Shown here: positions 26,360 to 36,130 of the stretch, in pieces
Numbering within the stretch: the stretch's first letter is position 1
How the letters are laid out: each line of letters opens with the position of its first letter
Source of the DNA: GCA-002793235 sp965267355
Lineage (GTDB): Bacteria; Bacteroidota; Bacteroidia; Flavobacteriales_E; Vicingaceae
Assembly: GCA_965267355.1 (NCBI GenBank)
Contig: OZ253956.1
Location: forward strand, 1,984,001 to 2,048,000
DNA: 64,000 nucleotides
Reading direction: 5' to 3'
Notes under the pieces: model-generated
What the model saw: the letters and a program-made list of their open reading frames with translations, nothing else
Databases searched by the model: none
What the model was told of the DNA's origin: nothing
Program-made: the position numbers and the translations under genes

Positions 26360-28717
26360 TCATTTTACAATGAATTTTTCTGAATGAATGGAATGATTGT
26401 TATTGTAAACTACCATAATATAGTTTCCAGGTTTCCAGTCAGAAGTATTAATCTTAGTTTTCTTTATAAACTCATTATTCAAAATTAATTTACCATTAAT
26501 ATCATAAATCTCGTAGTTGGATTTTTCTGGGGAGTCATTTTCTATCCAAAGCACATCATTTGTTGGGTTGGGATATATTTTTACATTGTTACCATTGTTA
26601 TGGTTTTCATTTACTTTTACTAACCCCGTACCACTATTTGCAAACGTATATTCACCTAATAATAAGCTATCTAAAGTTACCCAACCATAAGCTAGTGTAG
26701 GACTAATAAGAGTTTTAGTATAATATGGGTATTCTTGCCAATCATATCGGGGACTTTCTCTGTATAGTAGGATTATACTATCTCCATTTACAGGTACCAA
26801 ATCATAATCTAAATATCCATATACAGATCTACCATCAAATTCTAATTTCACCTCGCTGCTAAACCCATTAGGAAGAATACCATCAAAACTCCAATACCTG
26901 CTAGTAGATATTCGGTGATTGTTCACATTGTTTTTTATACTATCTGGAGCCACCCAATGGTGAGCAATTTGTAAAAAAGCTGAATCTGAAACAGCATTTA
27001 CAATGATATAATCAATCATACTTCTTGGAATATTGTAATAAGAACTAGGGTTTTTAATAACTAAACGCTCATCAGTTCTGGCTTGATTTAATTTATTTTC
27101 TTCATTTAAAATATAAACTGATGGATTAAAAGGAACAGACACAGTTTGATTAGAATACTGTCCAGAAGCTACAATGGTGTCCTTATGAAAATTCCAGTTG
27201 TTATCGTAAAAAGTAATTTCTAAAGGAGTCCCATTATGAAAGTTGGAAGCACCTCTTAGTTTTTGTTGAACAAATATTTGAGTGTCAAAATTTGGTCCGT
27301 TTGGAGTTATATTAGCTGAATCAATATCAAAGTGAGAAAAACCTGGAGAAAAAACCCAATCGTTGAAGAAGTCAGTCATGTTAATTCCCGTAGAATTGGT
27401 TAATTCATCTCTAAATTGCGAAGAATTTAAACTTTGAAATTTAAAATTGTTAAGAACAGATTGTAAACCAACAAAAAATAAAGAATCCCCCATGTAAGCT
27501 CTCATGTTGTGGGCAACAGAGGCACCTTTATTATATACATGTTCACCGTAAGTGTACTCATGAGGGATACCAGAGATTGCTCTAAAACCATTCTCTCTTA
27601 AATGAGTAAACTGTACTATTTCCTTATGATTATCTTTTATTTCTTCTATAGCAGTTTCGTAATCATACACCATTTCCAAAAACAAATGTTCAGAATAAAC
27701 AGCCATTCCTTCATTTATCCACATATCTTCAGCTGTTTCACAGGTTACTAGATCTCCCCACCAATGGTGCGAAAATTCGTGAGCCATTAAGGTTTCGTTA
27801 GCCAAACTACCGTTTGCTGCTAATCTTGGATATGCAATATTTGTAGCATGTTCCATAGCTCCAGAAGAAAAAGGAACCAATGAAAAACCTACTTTACTCC
27901 ATTCGTATGGACCATATTTTAGCTCATAAGCATCGAAAGCATTATTAAGATTAGTAAAAGAGTTCTTCATATTGTTAGTATCGGCTGCTAAAGCCACTAA
28001 CTCAACAGGCACTGCACCTTGTGTGCCATTAAAGGTTTGATGTACTGTTTCATAATCTGCCACAGCTATGCAGGCTAAATAAGTTGGTATTTCTTCATTC
28101 ATTACCCAGGTTCTGGTAATGGTATCTCCGCTAATGACTGTTTCATTTGTTAATATGCCATTACAATGTGCTTTTTTACCATCACCTGTAGTAATATTAA
28201 ATTCATAAGTTGAGCGTTCAACAAAATTGTCAAAACATGGAAACCAAACTCTTCCATAGTTGTGTGGGTCGTCTTGAAAACCTACCCCTAGATTAAATGC
28301 ATAGCCTCCAGTAAAATAAAATCCGCCCCAACCAGAAGGGTCAGTTTGGGGACTGCCATTGTAGTATACTGTTACAGATGAAGTGTCAGTTGTGTTTAAA
28401 GTACTTGGTAGGGTTATGTTAATTAAGGTGTCATTATAATTATATGCCAGTAAACCACCTTGAGATTTAATAGAATCAATGGTTAATTCTTGTAAATCTA
28501 AATCTAACTCAGTAATACCATTTATTTTTGGGGTAAAACTTACTACACAATTACCTGAAATTTTTTGATTGTTAAAGTCAGTAATATCAAGGTTGATTTG
28601 ATAATTTAATATGTCTATAGTATCACTCCTGCTGTTAAGAGCTTTATTGTGAGGTTGTTTTTGTGCATTTACAACAATACATCCTATAGTAAAGAAAATG
28701 AGTAGCAAATTTTTCAT
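26360..28717 (-). CDS. M1 family metallopeptidase with T9SS type A sorting domain
   Basis: The 785-aa exported protein has a signal peptide (to about residue 18, VVNAQ) and an N-terminal M1 beta-saddle domain. The zinc site HEFSHHWWGD has His 313 and His 317 with the third ligand Glu 336 in WINEGMAVYSE, exactly the HExxH-18-E spacing of aminopeptidase N relatives. The exopeptidase loop is GAMEH (286-290), a variant of GxMEN. The last 70 or so residues (NNVKIYPNPTNDVLWIEN, then a Lys-rich end) are a type A T9SS sorting domain, so the enzyme is secreted or surface-bound. Likely a surface aminopeptidase for peptide feeding. Confidence 0.93.
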   Translation of the reverse strand: MKNLLLIFFTIGCIVVNAQKQPHNKALNSRSDTIDILNYQINLDITDFNNQKISGNCVVSFTPKINGITELDLDLQELTIDSIKSQGGLLAYNYNDTLINITLPSTLNTTDTSSVTVYYNGSPQTDPSGWGGFYFTGGYAFNLGVGFQDDPHNYGRVWFPCFDNFVERSTYEFNITTGDGKKAHCNGILTNETVISGDTITRTWVMNEEIPTYLACIAVADYETVHQTFNGTQGAVPVELVALAADTNNMKNSFTNLNNAFDAYELKYGPYEWSKVGFSLVPFSSGAMEHATNIAYPRLAANGSLANETLMAHEFSHHWWGDLVTCETAEDMWINEGMAVYSEHLFLEMVYDYETAIEEIKDNHKEIVQFTHLRENGFRAISGIPHEYTYGEHVYNKGASVAHNMRAYMGDSLFFVGLQSVLNNFKFQSLNSSQFRDELTNSTGINMTDFFNDWVFSPGFSHFDIDSANITPNGPNFDTQIFVQQKLRGASNFHNGTPLEITFYDNNWNFHKDTIVASGQYSNQTVSVPFNPSVYILNEENKLNQARTDERLVIKNPSSYYNIPRSMIDYIIVNAVSDSAFLQIAHHWVAPDSIKNNVNNHRISTSRYWSFDGILPNGFSSEVKLEFDGRSVYGYLDYDLVPVNGDSIILLYRESPRYDWQEYPYYTKTLISPTLAYGWVTLDSLLLGEYTFANSGTGLVKVNENHNNGNNVKIYPNPTNDVLWIENDSPEKSNYEIYDINGKLILNNEFIKKTKINTSDWKPGNYIMVVYNNNHSIHSEKFIVK

Positions 28718-28886
28718 AGTAACGAATATTTAACCATAAAGATAATTAAAACAAAATGAACTACCGATAATGGAATGAGAACTCCCAAAAGATTTATATT
28801 GTAATCCTAAACTTAGATATGCTTAGATTTAAGTAAAATAGTTTTTATTTTTACGTAAATATTTATACCGTTATTCTTGAACTGCT

Positions 28887-30419
28887 ATGAAGCCTTCTAA
28901 TGAGTTGTTTAATCTTGTAAAATCCCTTTCAAAATCAGAAAAAAGGTATTTTAAATTAACATCTTCTCTTCAGTCTGGAGAAAAGAACTACATGCGACTC
29001 TTTGATGCTATTGAGGCTCAGGATGAATATGATGAGGCCGAAATAAAAGAAAAGTTTAAAGGAGAAACTTTCATCAAACATTTGCCTTCTGAAAAAAACC
29101 ATCTTTATAGCCTTATTCTTAAAAGTCTAAGGGGCTTTTATGCTGATAAATCGGCTGCTGCAATTTTGCAAGAACAATTAAGAAATATTGAATTGCTATT
29201 TAATAAGGCATTGTATAAAGAATGTTCGAAAATAATTAAGAAGGCAAAAAAAATAGCTTACAACTATGAAAAGCATTATTTCTTATTGGATTTGATAGGA
29301 TGGGAAAAAACATTGGTTGAGGAAGAATATTTGCAAGGTAAGTTTGATAAGGATTTAACTAAACTGGTAGAAGAAGAGAGCGATTGTTTGGAGAAACTAA
29401 GAAATCTGGCAGAGTACCAGATTTTATATTCTAAAATTAATTATGCGTTTAGACGAGGAGGATATGTAAGGAATGCCGAGGAAAAGAAGATTGTAAACGA
29501 TATTGCCAATTATCATTTAATTAAAGGAAAGAATACTGCTCTTTCAACTAAAGCAGCAACAGCTTGTTATTATATCAAAGGCTTATGCGCAACTACAGAG
29601 CGTAACATAGATGAATCTTACGTTAACTTTAAAAAGGTAATAAAGATAATGGAAGAGAACCCTATGATTATGAAAGAATTGCCTCAGCGATATGTTAAGG
29701 CAATCAATAATTTAATGTTTGCATACATGGATTATGAGCGGTGGGATGAATGTTTTGATATGATTGATAAGTTGAAAAGTTTGGGTAAAAAACCAGGTTT
29801 TGAGAGTATGGATGTGCAACTAAAAATATTTACTTTTTCTAATAACGGAGAATTGTTGGCACATATTTATAAGGGAGATTTTACTGCGGCAAGAGATAAA
29901 GTTGTGCCAAATATATTAGAAGGTATAGAGCTTTATGAAGGCAAAATTAATAGCGAAGAGCAAATGATTTTTTACTACAACATTGCTCGGGTTTATATTG
30001 GATGTGGAGATTATAAGCAAGCATTAAAATACATTAATGTTGTACTTAACGATAGCGAAACAGGGTTAAGAGAAGATGTTTATACGTTTGCCAGGTTAGT
30101 AAATCTTGTTGTTCATTATGAGTTGGGTAATTATGATTTATTGGATTACACCATTAAATCAACTAAACGTTTTGTTACAAAAAATCAAAAGAACTATAAG
30201 TTTGAAACGGTATTTTTAAAAGACTTTAAAAAGCTGTTGAAACTAAAGAAAGCTGATGGCATGAAGCAGCTATACATTAATTTTAAATCTGAATTAGAGG
30301 AAATTATTAAAGATCCTTATGAGAAAGCTGCTGTTGAGTACTTTGACTTTATTTCTTGGCTAGATAGTAAGATTCAAAATAAATCTTTTGAAGAAGTAGT
30401 TAAATCTAAAAAGAAGTAA
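28887..30419 (+). CDS. Hypothetical TPR-like helical-repeat protein
   Basis: The 510-aa cytosolic protein has no signal peptide and is predicted all-helical. The start SNELFNLVKSLSKSEKRYFK resembles a conserved N-terminus of a Bacteroidota family of unknown function. The middle and C-terminal region has loosely repeated helix pairs of TPR type (for example YNIARVYIGCGDYKQALKYI around residue 360). It probably acts as a protein-protein scaffold; the partner is unknown. The 169 nt upstream holds no obvious -7 box and no other gene. Confidence 0.75.
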   Translation: MKPSNELFNLVKSLSKSEKRYFKLTSSLQSGEKNYMRLFDAIEAQDEYDEAEIKEKFKGETFIKHLPSEKNHLYSLILKSLRGFYADKSAAAILQEQLRNIELLFNKALYKECSKIIKKAKKIAYNYEKHYFLLDLIGWEKTLVEEEYLQGKFDKDLTKLVEEESDCLEKLRNLAEYQILYSKINYAFRRGGYVRNAEEKKIVNDIANYHLIKGKNTALSTKAATACYYIKGLCATTERNIDESYVNFKKVIKIMEENPMIMKELPQRYVKAINNLMFAYMDYERWDECFDMIDKLKSLGKKPGFESMDVQLKIFTFSNNGELLAHIYKGDFTAARDKVVPNILEGIELYEGKINSEEQMIFYYNIARVYIGCGDYKQALKYINVVLNDSETGLREDVYTFARLVNLVVHYELGNYDLLDYTIKSTKRFVTKNQKNYKFETVFLKDFKKLLKLKKADGMKQLYINFKSELEEIIKDPYEKAAVEYFDFISWLDSKIQNKSFEEVVKSKKK

Positions 30420-30432
30420 ATCTAGCTTCTTT
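30410..30432. terminator. Possible bidirectional terminator between convergent genes
   Basis: AAAGAAG (30410-30416) pairs with CTTCTTT (30426-30432) across a 9-nt loop and is followed by GTTTT and preceded by A-rich sequence. The stem is AT-rich and weak, and it overlaps both gene ends. Confidence 0.35.
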
Positions 30433-31153
30433 GTTTTACAGCTTCGTAAAGGATAACACCTGTTGCTACCGAAACATTTAGAGAAGAAATTTCACCAAGC
30501 ATAGGTATTTTAGCTTTAGCATCGGCAATTTTTAGAATTTGATTAGAAATTCCTTTTTCCTCATTACCCATTACTATTGCAGTAGGGGATGAGTAATTGG
30601 CATCATAAATGGTACTGTCTGTTTTTTCTGTGCAAGCTACAATTTGTAAGCCACTTGCCTGTAAAAACATCACGCAATCGGTTAAGTTATCCACTTTACT
30701 TACGGCAACTCTATTTAATGCGCCTGCTGAGGTTTTAATAGCATCCCCATTAATTTGAGCAGATTCTCTTTTTGGTAAAACAATGGCATTAACTCCAGCA
30801 CATTCTGCTGTACGAGCAATGGCACCAAAGTTTCTTACATCTGTAATTCTATCTAACACTAAAATTAAAGGTGTTTTGCCTTCATCAAAAAGAGTGGGTA
30901 AAAGTGTTTCTATATCCACTAAATCTATGGGAGAGATTAACCCAACTACACCTTGATGGTTTTGGTTAGTTAACCTGTTGAGCTTTTGTATAGGTACATG
31001 GGCAAAAGGAACTTTACTCTTTTTAACCGCATTACGCAGTTCAGTAATACCAGCACCGCTTATATCTTTCTGTATATAGAGTTTATCTATTTCTTTACCA
31101 GCTAATAAGGCTTCAATTACTGGTTTTATACCAAATATCAGATTGTTTTGCAT
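30422..31153 (-). CDS. rlmB: 23S rRNA (guanosine(2251)-2'-O)-methyltransferase RlmB
   Basis: The 243-aa SpoU-family enzyme methylates the ribose of G2251 in the ribosomal P loop. An N-terminal substrate-binding domain (IFGIKPVIEALLAGKEIDKL) precedes the SPOUT knot domain with LILVLDRITDVRNFGAIARTA (motif 1), IVMGNEEKGISNQIL (motif 2) and IPMLGEISSLNVSVATGVIL (motif 3). Length is normal. Upstream the minus strand reads TACTTTCGC (31157-31165), a variant promoter box, 3 nt before the start codon. Confidence 0.94.
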   Translation of the reverse strand: MQNNLIFGIKPVIEALLAGKEIDKLYIQKDISGAGITELRNAVKKSKVPFAHVPIQKLNRLTNQNHQGVVGLISPIDLVDIETLLPTLFDEGKTPLILVLDRITDVRNFGAIARTAECAGVNAIVLPKRESAQINGDAIKTSAGALNRVAVSKVDNLTDCVMFLQASGLQIVACTEKTDSTIYDANYSSPTAIVMGNEEKGISNQILKIADAKAKIPMLGEISSLNVSVATGVILYEAVKQRS

Positions 31154-31224
31154 AGGGCGAAAGTAAATAAAAAGATGTATTTCATATATAATAGATTATG
31201 ATTTAAGTGGTATGGTTTATATTT

Positions 31225-31249
31225 AAAACATAAATATTAATTATGTTTT
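31225..31249 (+). promoter_or_regulatory. 9-bp perfect inverted repeat upstream of isocitrate dehydrogenase
   Basis: AAAACATAA (31225-31233), 7 nt, TTATGTTTT (31241-31249). It lies about 78 nt upstream of the icd ATG in a very AT-rich 173-nt gap and could be an operator; chance is also possible given the base composition. No clear TAnnTTTG box is seen before icd. Confidence 0.4.
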
Positions 31250-31326
31250 GTATTAAAAATATAAATAAAAATTTATGTAATATTTTTAGTTCATTTGTCT
31301 AACTAATCATAAAAAAAATATAAGAC

Positions 31327-32760
31327 ATGCAAAAAGTAACCTACGCAAAAGGAGATGGCATAGGCCCAGAAATTATGGATGCAACTATGAAGATTTTAAA
31401 AGCTGCTGAGGCAAGAATTGAATGGGAAGAAGTTAAAGTTGGGGAACAAATGTATCTTTCAGGTAATACTAGTGGAATAGACAAATCAGCTTGGGATAGT
31501 ATTAGAAAGAACAAAATTTTTTTAAAAGCTCCAATTACCACACCACAAGGTGGAGGCTACAAGAGTTTAAATGTTACAATGAGAAAAACATTAGGCCTTT
31601 ATGCTAATGTTAGACCTTGTAATAGTTTTCATCCATATGTTAGAACTAAACACCCAGATATGGATGTGGTAATAATTAGAGAGAATGAGGAAGACTTGTA
31701 CGCAGGAATAGAACACCAGCAAACTGATGAGGTTGTACAGTGCTTAAAATTAATTACTAGGCCAGGATGCGAGAAAATTATTCGCTATGCTTTTGAGTAC
31801 GCTAAGCTTTATAATCGGAAGAAGGTTAGTTGTTTTACTAAGGATAACATTATGAAGCATACTGATGGATTGTTTCATAAAGTGTTTAAAGAAATTGCTC
31901 AAGAGTATCCAGAAATTGAGTCTGAAAATTGGATAATTGACATAGGAGCAGCTAGAATTGCTGATACTCCAGAAATGTTTGATGTGGTTGTAATGCCAAA
32001 TCTTTATGGTGATGTTGTTTCAGATATAACTGCACAAATATCAGGGTCTGTTGGATTGGCAGGATCATCTAATATAGGCGAATCTTGTGCAATGTTTGAA
32101 GCAATTCATGGTTCAGCACCTGACATAGCTGGTAAGAATATTGCCAATCCATCTGGATTACTTAGAGGAGCGGTAATGATGTTAAATCACATAGGTCAGC
32201 AAGATGTAGCTGAAAAAATAATTAACGCGTGGGCTTGTACTATTGAAGAAGGTATTCATACAGCAGATATATATAAGGAAGGAATAAGTAAAGAACTTGT
32301 TGGAACTCAAGAGTTCGGAGAAGCTGTCATACAAAGATTAGGACAACGGCCTCAGGAAATAAAAGCTGAATCATTTTCTAAAGATATTAAACTTAATTTG
32401 CCAAAATATATTAGAAGGCCTAAAGCAAAAAAGACTCTTAAAGGTGTTGATATTTTTGTGGATTGGCAAGGAGATAAAGTTGATGATTTAGCGGATAAGC
32501 TTAAAAATATGGAGAGTGATATCAAGCTTGTTATGATTACCAATAGAGGAGTTAAAGTTTGGCCAGAAGGGTTTGATGAAACTTTCTGTACAGATCATTG
32601 GAGATGCAGATTTGAAGTAGAGAACGGTTCTCCAGCAAACCAGGAAAGTATACCAAATGCGCTTAAGAAAGCTTTAGAGGAAGAGGTTGATGTAATAAAG
32701 ACTGAAAACCTCTATGAGTTTGATGGGGTGAGAGGTTATTCATTAGGGCAAGGGCAATAA
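31327..32760 (+). CDS. icd: NADP-dependent isocitrate dehydrogenase, long form
   Basis: The 477-aa TCA-cycle enzyme oxidises isocitrate to 2-oxoglutarate. The N-terminal 340 residues are the isocitrate/isopropylmalate dehydrogenase fold: GDGIGPEIMDATM, the substrate loop SLNVTMRKTLGLYANVRPC, RENEEDLYAGIE, DIGAARIADTPEMFDVVVM with metal-binding Asp residues, and EAIHGSAPDIAGKNIANPSG. An extra C-terminal domain of about 130 residues (from around 345) matches the long form described from Thermus and alphaproteobacteria rather than the E. coli type. A strong terminator follows. Confidence 0.93.
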   Translation: MQKVTYAKGDGIGPEIMDATMKILKAAEARIEWEEVKVGEQMYLSGNTSGIDKSAWDSIRKNKIFLKAPITTPQGGGYKSLNVTMRKTLGLYANVRPCNSFHPYVRTKHPDMDVVIIRENEEDLYAGIEHQQTDEVVQCLKLITRPGCEKIIRYAFEYAKLYNRKKVSCFTKDNIMKHTDGLFHKVFKEIAQEYPEIESENWIIDIGAARIADTPEMFDVVVMPNLYGDVVSDITAQISGSVGLAGSSNIGESCAMFEAIHGSAPDIAGKNIANPSGLLRGAVMMLNHIGQQDVAEKIINAWACTIEEGIHTADIYKEGISKELVGTQEFGEAVIQRLGQRPQEIKAESFSKDIKLNLPKYIRRPKAKKTLKGVDIFVDWQGDKVDDLADKLKNMESDIKLVMITNRGVKVWPEGFDETFCTDHWRCRFEVENGSPANQESIPNALKKALEEEVDVIKTENLYEFDGVRGYSLGQGQ

Positions 32761-32784
32761 TGATTCATTCTTAAAGCTTAAGAA

Positions 32785-32819
32785 AGGAAGTGATTTAATC
32801 AAGTCGCTTCCTTTTTTTT
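32785..32819 (+). terminator. Rho-independent terminator of icd
   Basis: GGAAGTGA (32786-32793) pairs with TCGCTTCC (32804-32811) with one G-U pair, followed by eight T residues. It ends at the stop of the convergent GWxTD gene. Confidence 0.85.
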
Positions 32820-34089
32820 AATAGATTCTCCCACTTCTCCAGCTATCAACAGCTCTAAACCAGGTGTTTTTAAATACAGGTGAGCGGCTTAGTTTGTAGT
32901 CGTTACCCGTTACAGGGTTTTCTATTTTATGAAACACAAAACTTATTGACATCATGTTGTTTTCTTCTCCGTAAATCCAGTTTTCGTAGTTTTTGTTTTT
33001 ATAAACCACGTTTGGAGAGCCAAAAATAGTATAGATAATTCCTCTGTCTGTTTTCCAGCCTTCCATATAAGAGGTAAAATAATTATTGGCACTTTCTACA
33101 CGGGTGTAGTATTCACGTATCATGGTTTTAGCTCGTTCAGAGCTGCCAGCAATTTCTAACCAAAACTTATCTACAGCTAATTTTTTGTTTTCTGCATCGG
33201 TAAGTTCCTGATATTCCTTTTTCGTAGTGATGTACCGCATAGGGCCAATCATGTTTTCAGGAGTTTTAATTTCTGGAAAATGCTCCTGAAAATTAAAAAA
33301 TGTAGGCCCCTTTTTTACGTTCTCAGAATATTGGAAGTGGTACAGGCCTTCCTTACCAACAGTATATGTTAAAGTGTTTGCAGAATCAAATTCTAAAGTT
33401 TCGGTTTGAGTAGGTTTAAAAACCAAAGGCTCTTCTTCGCCATCCTCAGGCACTGAAAAAGGAGGTTTGGCAATCGGTAAATCAGTACTATATTGCTTTA
33501 GTAAAATGGTATTAGCAGCATTTTTTTCATTTTTAGTAAGGTAAATGGTTTCGCCATTGGTAAAATAATTTTCAAAAACCACATTTTTACTAGAATCTAG
33601 TAATAGATAATTCTGTACGCTATATAAATCATTACGGTTAATCACTATTCGATTACGAATGTAATGATCGCGAGAAATATCGTTTACCGTAATTTTTAAG
33701 TCGTAAATTTTTGGTGCTTTAGTTTTTAGGTCAATAGTACCGTATAGGTACTTTTTAGTCTTGTTATTACCAAAATCTGTAAAACTTAATGAAGCACTGT
33801 CTAGTAAGGTTTCATTCCCTTTATCTATTAGCTCATAATGAACCAGTATGTTGGCAGAGTAGGTGCTGTCATTTCGCTTTTTGGTGTACAAAATATTAGA
33901 AGAGTTTAATCTAAAATGTAATTCGGTAAGTGTATCGTTTTTATGGAATACTCTATATTTAGGATTGATAAGGTTTAGTCCTGGCATGTAAATACCTGCG
34001 ACATTATTATTGCTTGCGGTGTTCTTAGATGAAGAACAAGCATATAAAAATGCTAAAGCTGATAATATGATAAAGAGTTTATGCTTCAA
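32818..34089 (-). CDS. GWxTD domain lipoprotein
   Basis: The 423-aa product has a lipoprotein signal (SALAFLYACSSS, Cys about 18). The C-terminal GWxTD domain is clear: YMEGWKTDRGIIYTIFGSP followed by YENWIYG. The domain is widespread in Bacteroidota and Acidobacteriota but its function is not known. The N-terminal part is beta-rich with a DUF3244-like look but no firm match. The gene overlaps the 3' end of rmuC by 11 nt, so it is probably translated from the rmuC transcript. Confidence 0.88.
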   Translation of the reverse strand: MKHKLFIILSALAFLYACSSSKNTASNNNVAGIYMPGLNLINPKYRVFHKNDTLTELHFRLNSSNILYTKKRNDSTYSANILVHYELIDKGNETLLDSASLSFTDFGNNKTKKYLYGTIDLKTKAPKIYDLKITVNDISRDHYIRNRIVINRNDLYSVQNYLLLDSSKNVVFENYFTNGETIYLTKNEKNAANTILLKQYSTDLPIAKPPFSVPEDGEEEPLVFKPTQTETLEFDSANTLTYTVGKEGLYHFQYSENVKKGPTFFNFQEHFPEIKTPENMIGPMRYITTKKEYQELTDAENKKLAVDKFWLEIAGSSERAKTMIREYYTRVESANNYFTSYMEGWKTDRGIIYTIFGSPNVVYKNKNYENWIYGEENNMMSISFVFHKIENPVTGNDYKLSRSPVFKNTWFRAVDSWRSGRIY

Positions 34090-35392
34090 GTTGATTGTTG
34101 TCTTCTATATATTTTTGATCTATTTGCTTAGATGTTTTGGCACCTAATTCTCTTATTTTTTCAACCTTTCTTATAAGGTTATCATTTCCTGTTGATAATT
34201 GTTTTATAGCATCATCATATGCTGATTGAGAACTGTTCAATCCCTTTTGAATTTTTTCTAAATTATCAATAAACCCTACAAATTTATCATATAACTTACC
34301 ACTTTGTCTTGCTATTTCCAATGCATTTTTAGTTTGGCGTTCTTGTTTCCATACTGAAGCTACTGTTTTTAAAGTTGCCAATAAAGTAGTAGGGCTAACA
34401 ATTACAATTTTCTTGTCCCAAGCGTAATTGTAAATGTTGTTATCGTTTTGTAAAGTAAAACTAAATGATGGTTCTGATGGCATGAACATTAGTACAAAAT
34501 CGGGAGTATGTAAGCCAGGTATCTGGCTATAATCTTTTTTAGCCAATAAATCAATGTGACTTTTTACAGAAGCAATGTGTGCCTTTATTTGTACAGTTTT
34601 TTCATCTTCATCATCAGTTTCAATGTAATTGGTGTAAGCAGTAATTGATACTTTGGAGTCAATAATAATTTGTTTATTGTCAGGTAGCTTAATGATAACA
34701 TCTAATCTACTACCACCGCCTTCTTGGTTAGTATAGTAATCTTCTGTTTCGTATTCTTCACCTTTAATTAACCCAGAACTTTCTAGTATCTTTTCTAAGA
34801 TTAATTCTCCCCAGTTACCTTGTGTTTTAGAATCTCCTTTAAGAGCTTTTGTTAAACTCTGAGCATCTTCTCGCATTTGTTGATTTAACTCAGATAAAGA
34901 TTTGATTTGTTCCATTAAAGAGGTGCGTTCTTTCAGTTCCTTTTCGTATTTATCTTCAACTTTTTGCTCAAAGGTTTTAATATTCTCTTTAAGTGGTTTT
35001 AATATTTCATCAATCTTCTTTTGGTTGGTTTCGGCTAACTCGGAAGAGTTTTGTTTTAAGAGTTTATTGGCAATGTTCTCAAACTCTAATGAGAATTTCT
35101 TTTGTAATTCTTCAACTTCTTGTTTGTGTTCTTTTAGTTTCTCAATCAGATTTTGGTTTTCTGTTTGCAGCTGAGAATTGTTGGTTAATAATTCGTCTTT
35201 TTGAGTGGTTAAAGTCTCTATTTGAGATTTTTGAGATTTAAACGTTTCAGTAGCAGCATCTAATCTACCTTTTAAAACACCTGCTTCATCTGAATTATTA
35301 TCAGTGCTTGGAACATTTTTCTTTAATAACCAACCTAAAGCAAAGCCAATTCCAATGCCTAAAATAAGTAATATGATTCCTGTTAAATCCAT
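34079..35392 (-). CDS. rmuC: DNA recombination protein RmuC
   Basis: The 437-aa protein has an N-terminal membrane helix (IILLILGIGIGFALGWLL), a long coiled coil (about residues 40-180, repeated Glu/Gln/Lys heptads) and the RmuC domain with KTQGNWGELILEKILESSGL, GGGSRLDVIIKLPDNKQIII, DSKVSITAYTNYIE and FVLMFMPSEPSFSF. The nuclease-like DxDSK region is kept. RmuC limits DNA inversions at short repeats in E. coli; the mechanism is unresolved. First gene of a two-gene minus-strand unit with the GWxTD lipoprotein. Confidence 0.93.
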   Translation of the reverse strand: MDLTGIILLILGIGIGFALGWLLKKNVPSTDNNSDEAGVLKGRLDAATETFKSQKSQIETLTTQKDELLTNNSQLQTENQNLIEKLKEHKQEVEELQKKFSLEFENIANKLLKQNSSELAETNQKKIDEILKPLKENIKTFEQKVEDKYEKELKERTSLMEQIKSLSELNQQMREDAQSLTKALKGDSKTQGNWGELILEKILESSGLIKGEEYETEDYYTNQEGGGSRLDVIIKLPDNKQIIIDSKVSITAYTNYIETDDEDEKTVQIKAHIASVKSHIDLLAKKDYSQIPGLHTPDFVLMFMPSEPSFSFTLQNDNNIYNYAWDKKIVIVSPTTLLATLKTVASVWKQERQTKNALEIARQSGKLYDKFVGFIDNLEKIQKGLNSSQSAYDDAIKQLSTGNDNLIRKVEKIRELGAKTSKQIDQKYIEDNNQLEA

Positions 35393-35443
35393 TAATTTTT
35401 TGAGAAGTATAAAGTTAAGATAATTAAAGTAGCTAAAGAAGAA

Positions 35444-36130
35444 TTAGTACTTCAAAATTAAAATAGGAGTTCCCTCTTCGACCATTTCGTACAATTCTAT
35501 TACATCTTCGTTTTTCATTCTAATACAGCCGTGTGAGGCAGGTTTACCAATGTACCCTTCCTCTGGCGTACCATGAATGTAAATGTAACGGTTATATGAA
35601 TCGATATTCCTACCTCTATTTATACCAGGCTCTTCACCTTGTAACCACATTATTCTGGTAGTAACATAATCTCTCGGAGCATTTTCTTCTCCGTAAAGAA
35701 TTTTTGCTTTTTTACCATTATATATTCTTGATTCAAATATCCCTCCAAGAGGTACATTATCTCCTATTTTTCTTTTTACAGTATGCAGCCCAGGAGGTGT
35801 TTTAAAACTGTTTTGTTTGCTTCCAATACCTTTTTTAGCTGTAGAGATTGGATATTTTCTAATGGTAGAATCGTTTTCAATTAAATAAAGTCGTTGATAT
35901 TTAACTGATACATACATATACTTGTTAAACGAGCGGTCTTTATATTTTAGTTTTAGGTATTCTGACAAAAAATTGGCTATGGTTTCGTTTTTAGGTTCAG
36001 CTACTTCAATGTTTAATACTTCAAGTTCAGGTTTTTTAATAGTAGCAGTTTTTTTTGATGACGAACAAGAAGATAGAAATACAACAAATGTAGTAGCGGC
36101 AATAGCAAAAAATGGGTTGTACTTGATCAT
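35444..36130 (-). CDS. L,D-transpeptidase (YkuD) lipoprotein
   Basis: The 228-aa product has a lipoprotein signal ending FLSSCSSS (Cys about 22) and a C-terminal YkuD domain with the catalytic motif IYIHGTPEEGYIGKPASHG then CIRM, including His and the nucleophilic Cys in SHGCIRM. Such enzymes form 3-3 peptidoglycan cross-links or attach proteins to the cell wall. The start overlaps the SDR gene stop by 4 nt, so they are co-transcribed. Confidence 0.92.
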   Translation of the reverse strand: MIKYNPFFAIAATTFVVFLSSCSSSKKTATIKKPELEVLNIEVAEPKNETIANFLSEYLKLKYKDRSFNKYMYVSVKYQRLYLIENDSTIRKYPISTAKKGIGSKQNSFKTPPGLHTVKRKIGDNVPLGGIFESRIYNGKKAKILYGEENAPRDYVTTRIMWLQGEEPGINRGRNIDSYNRYIYIHGTPEEGYIGKPASHGCIRMKNEDVIELYEMVEEGTPILILKY

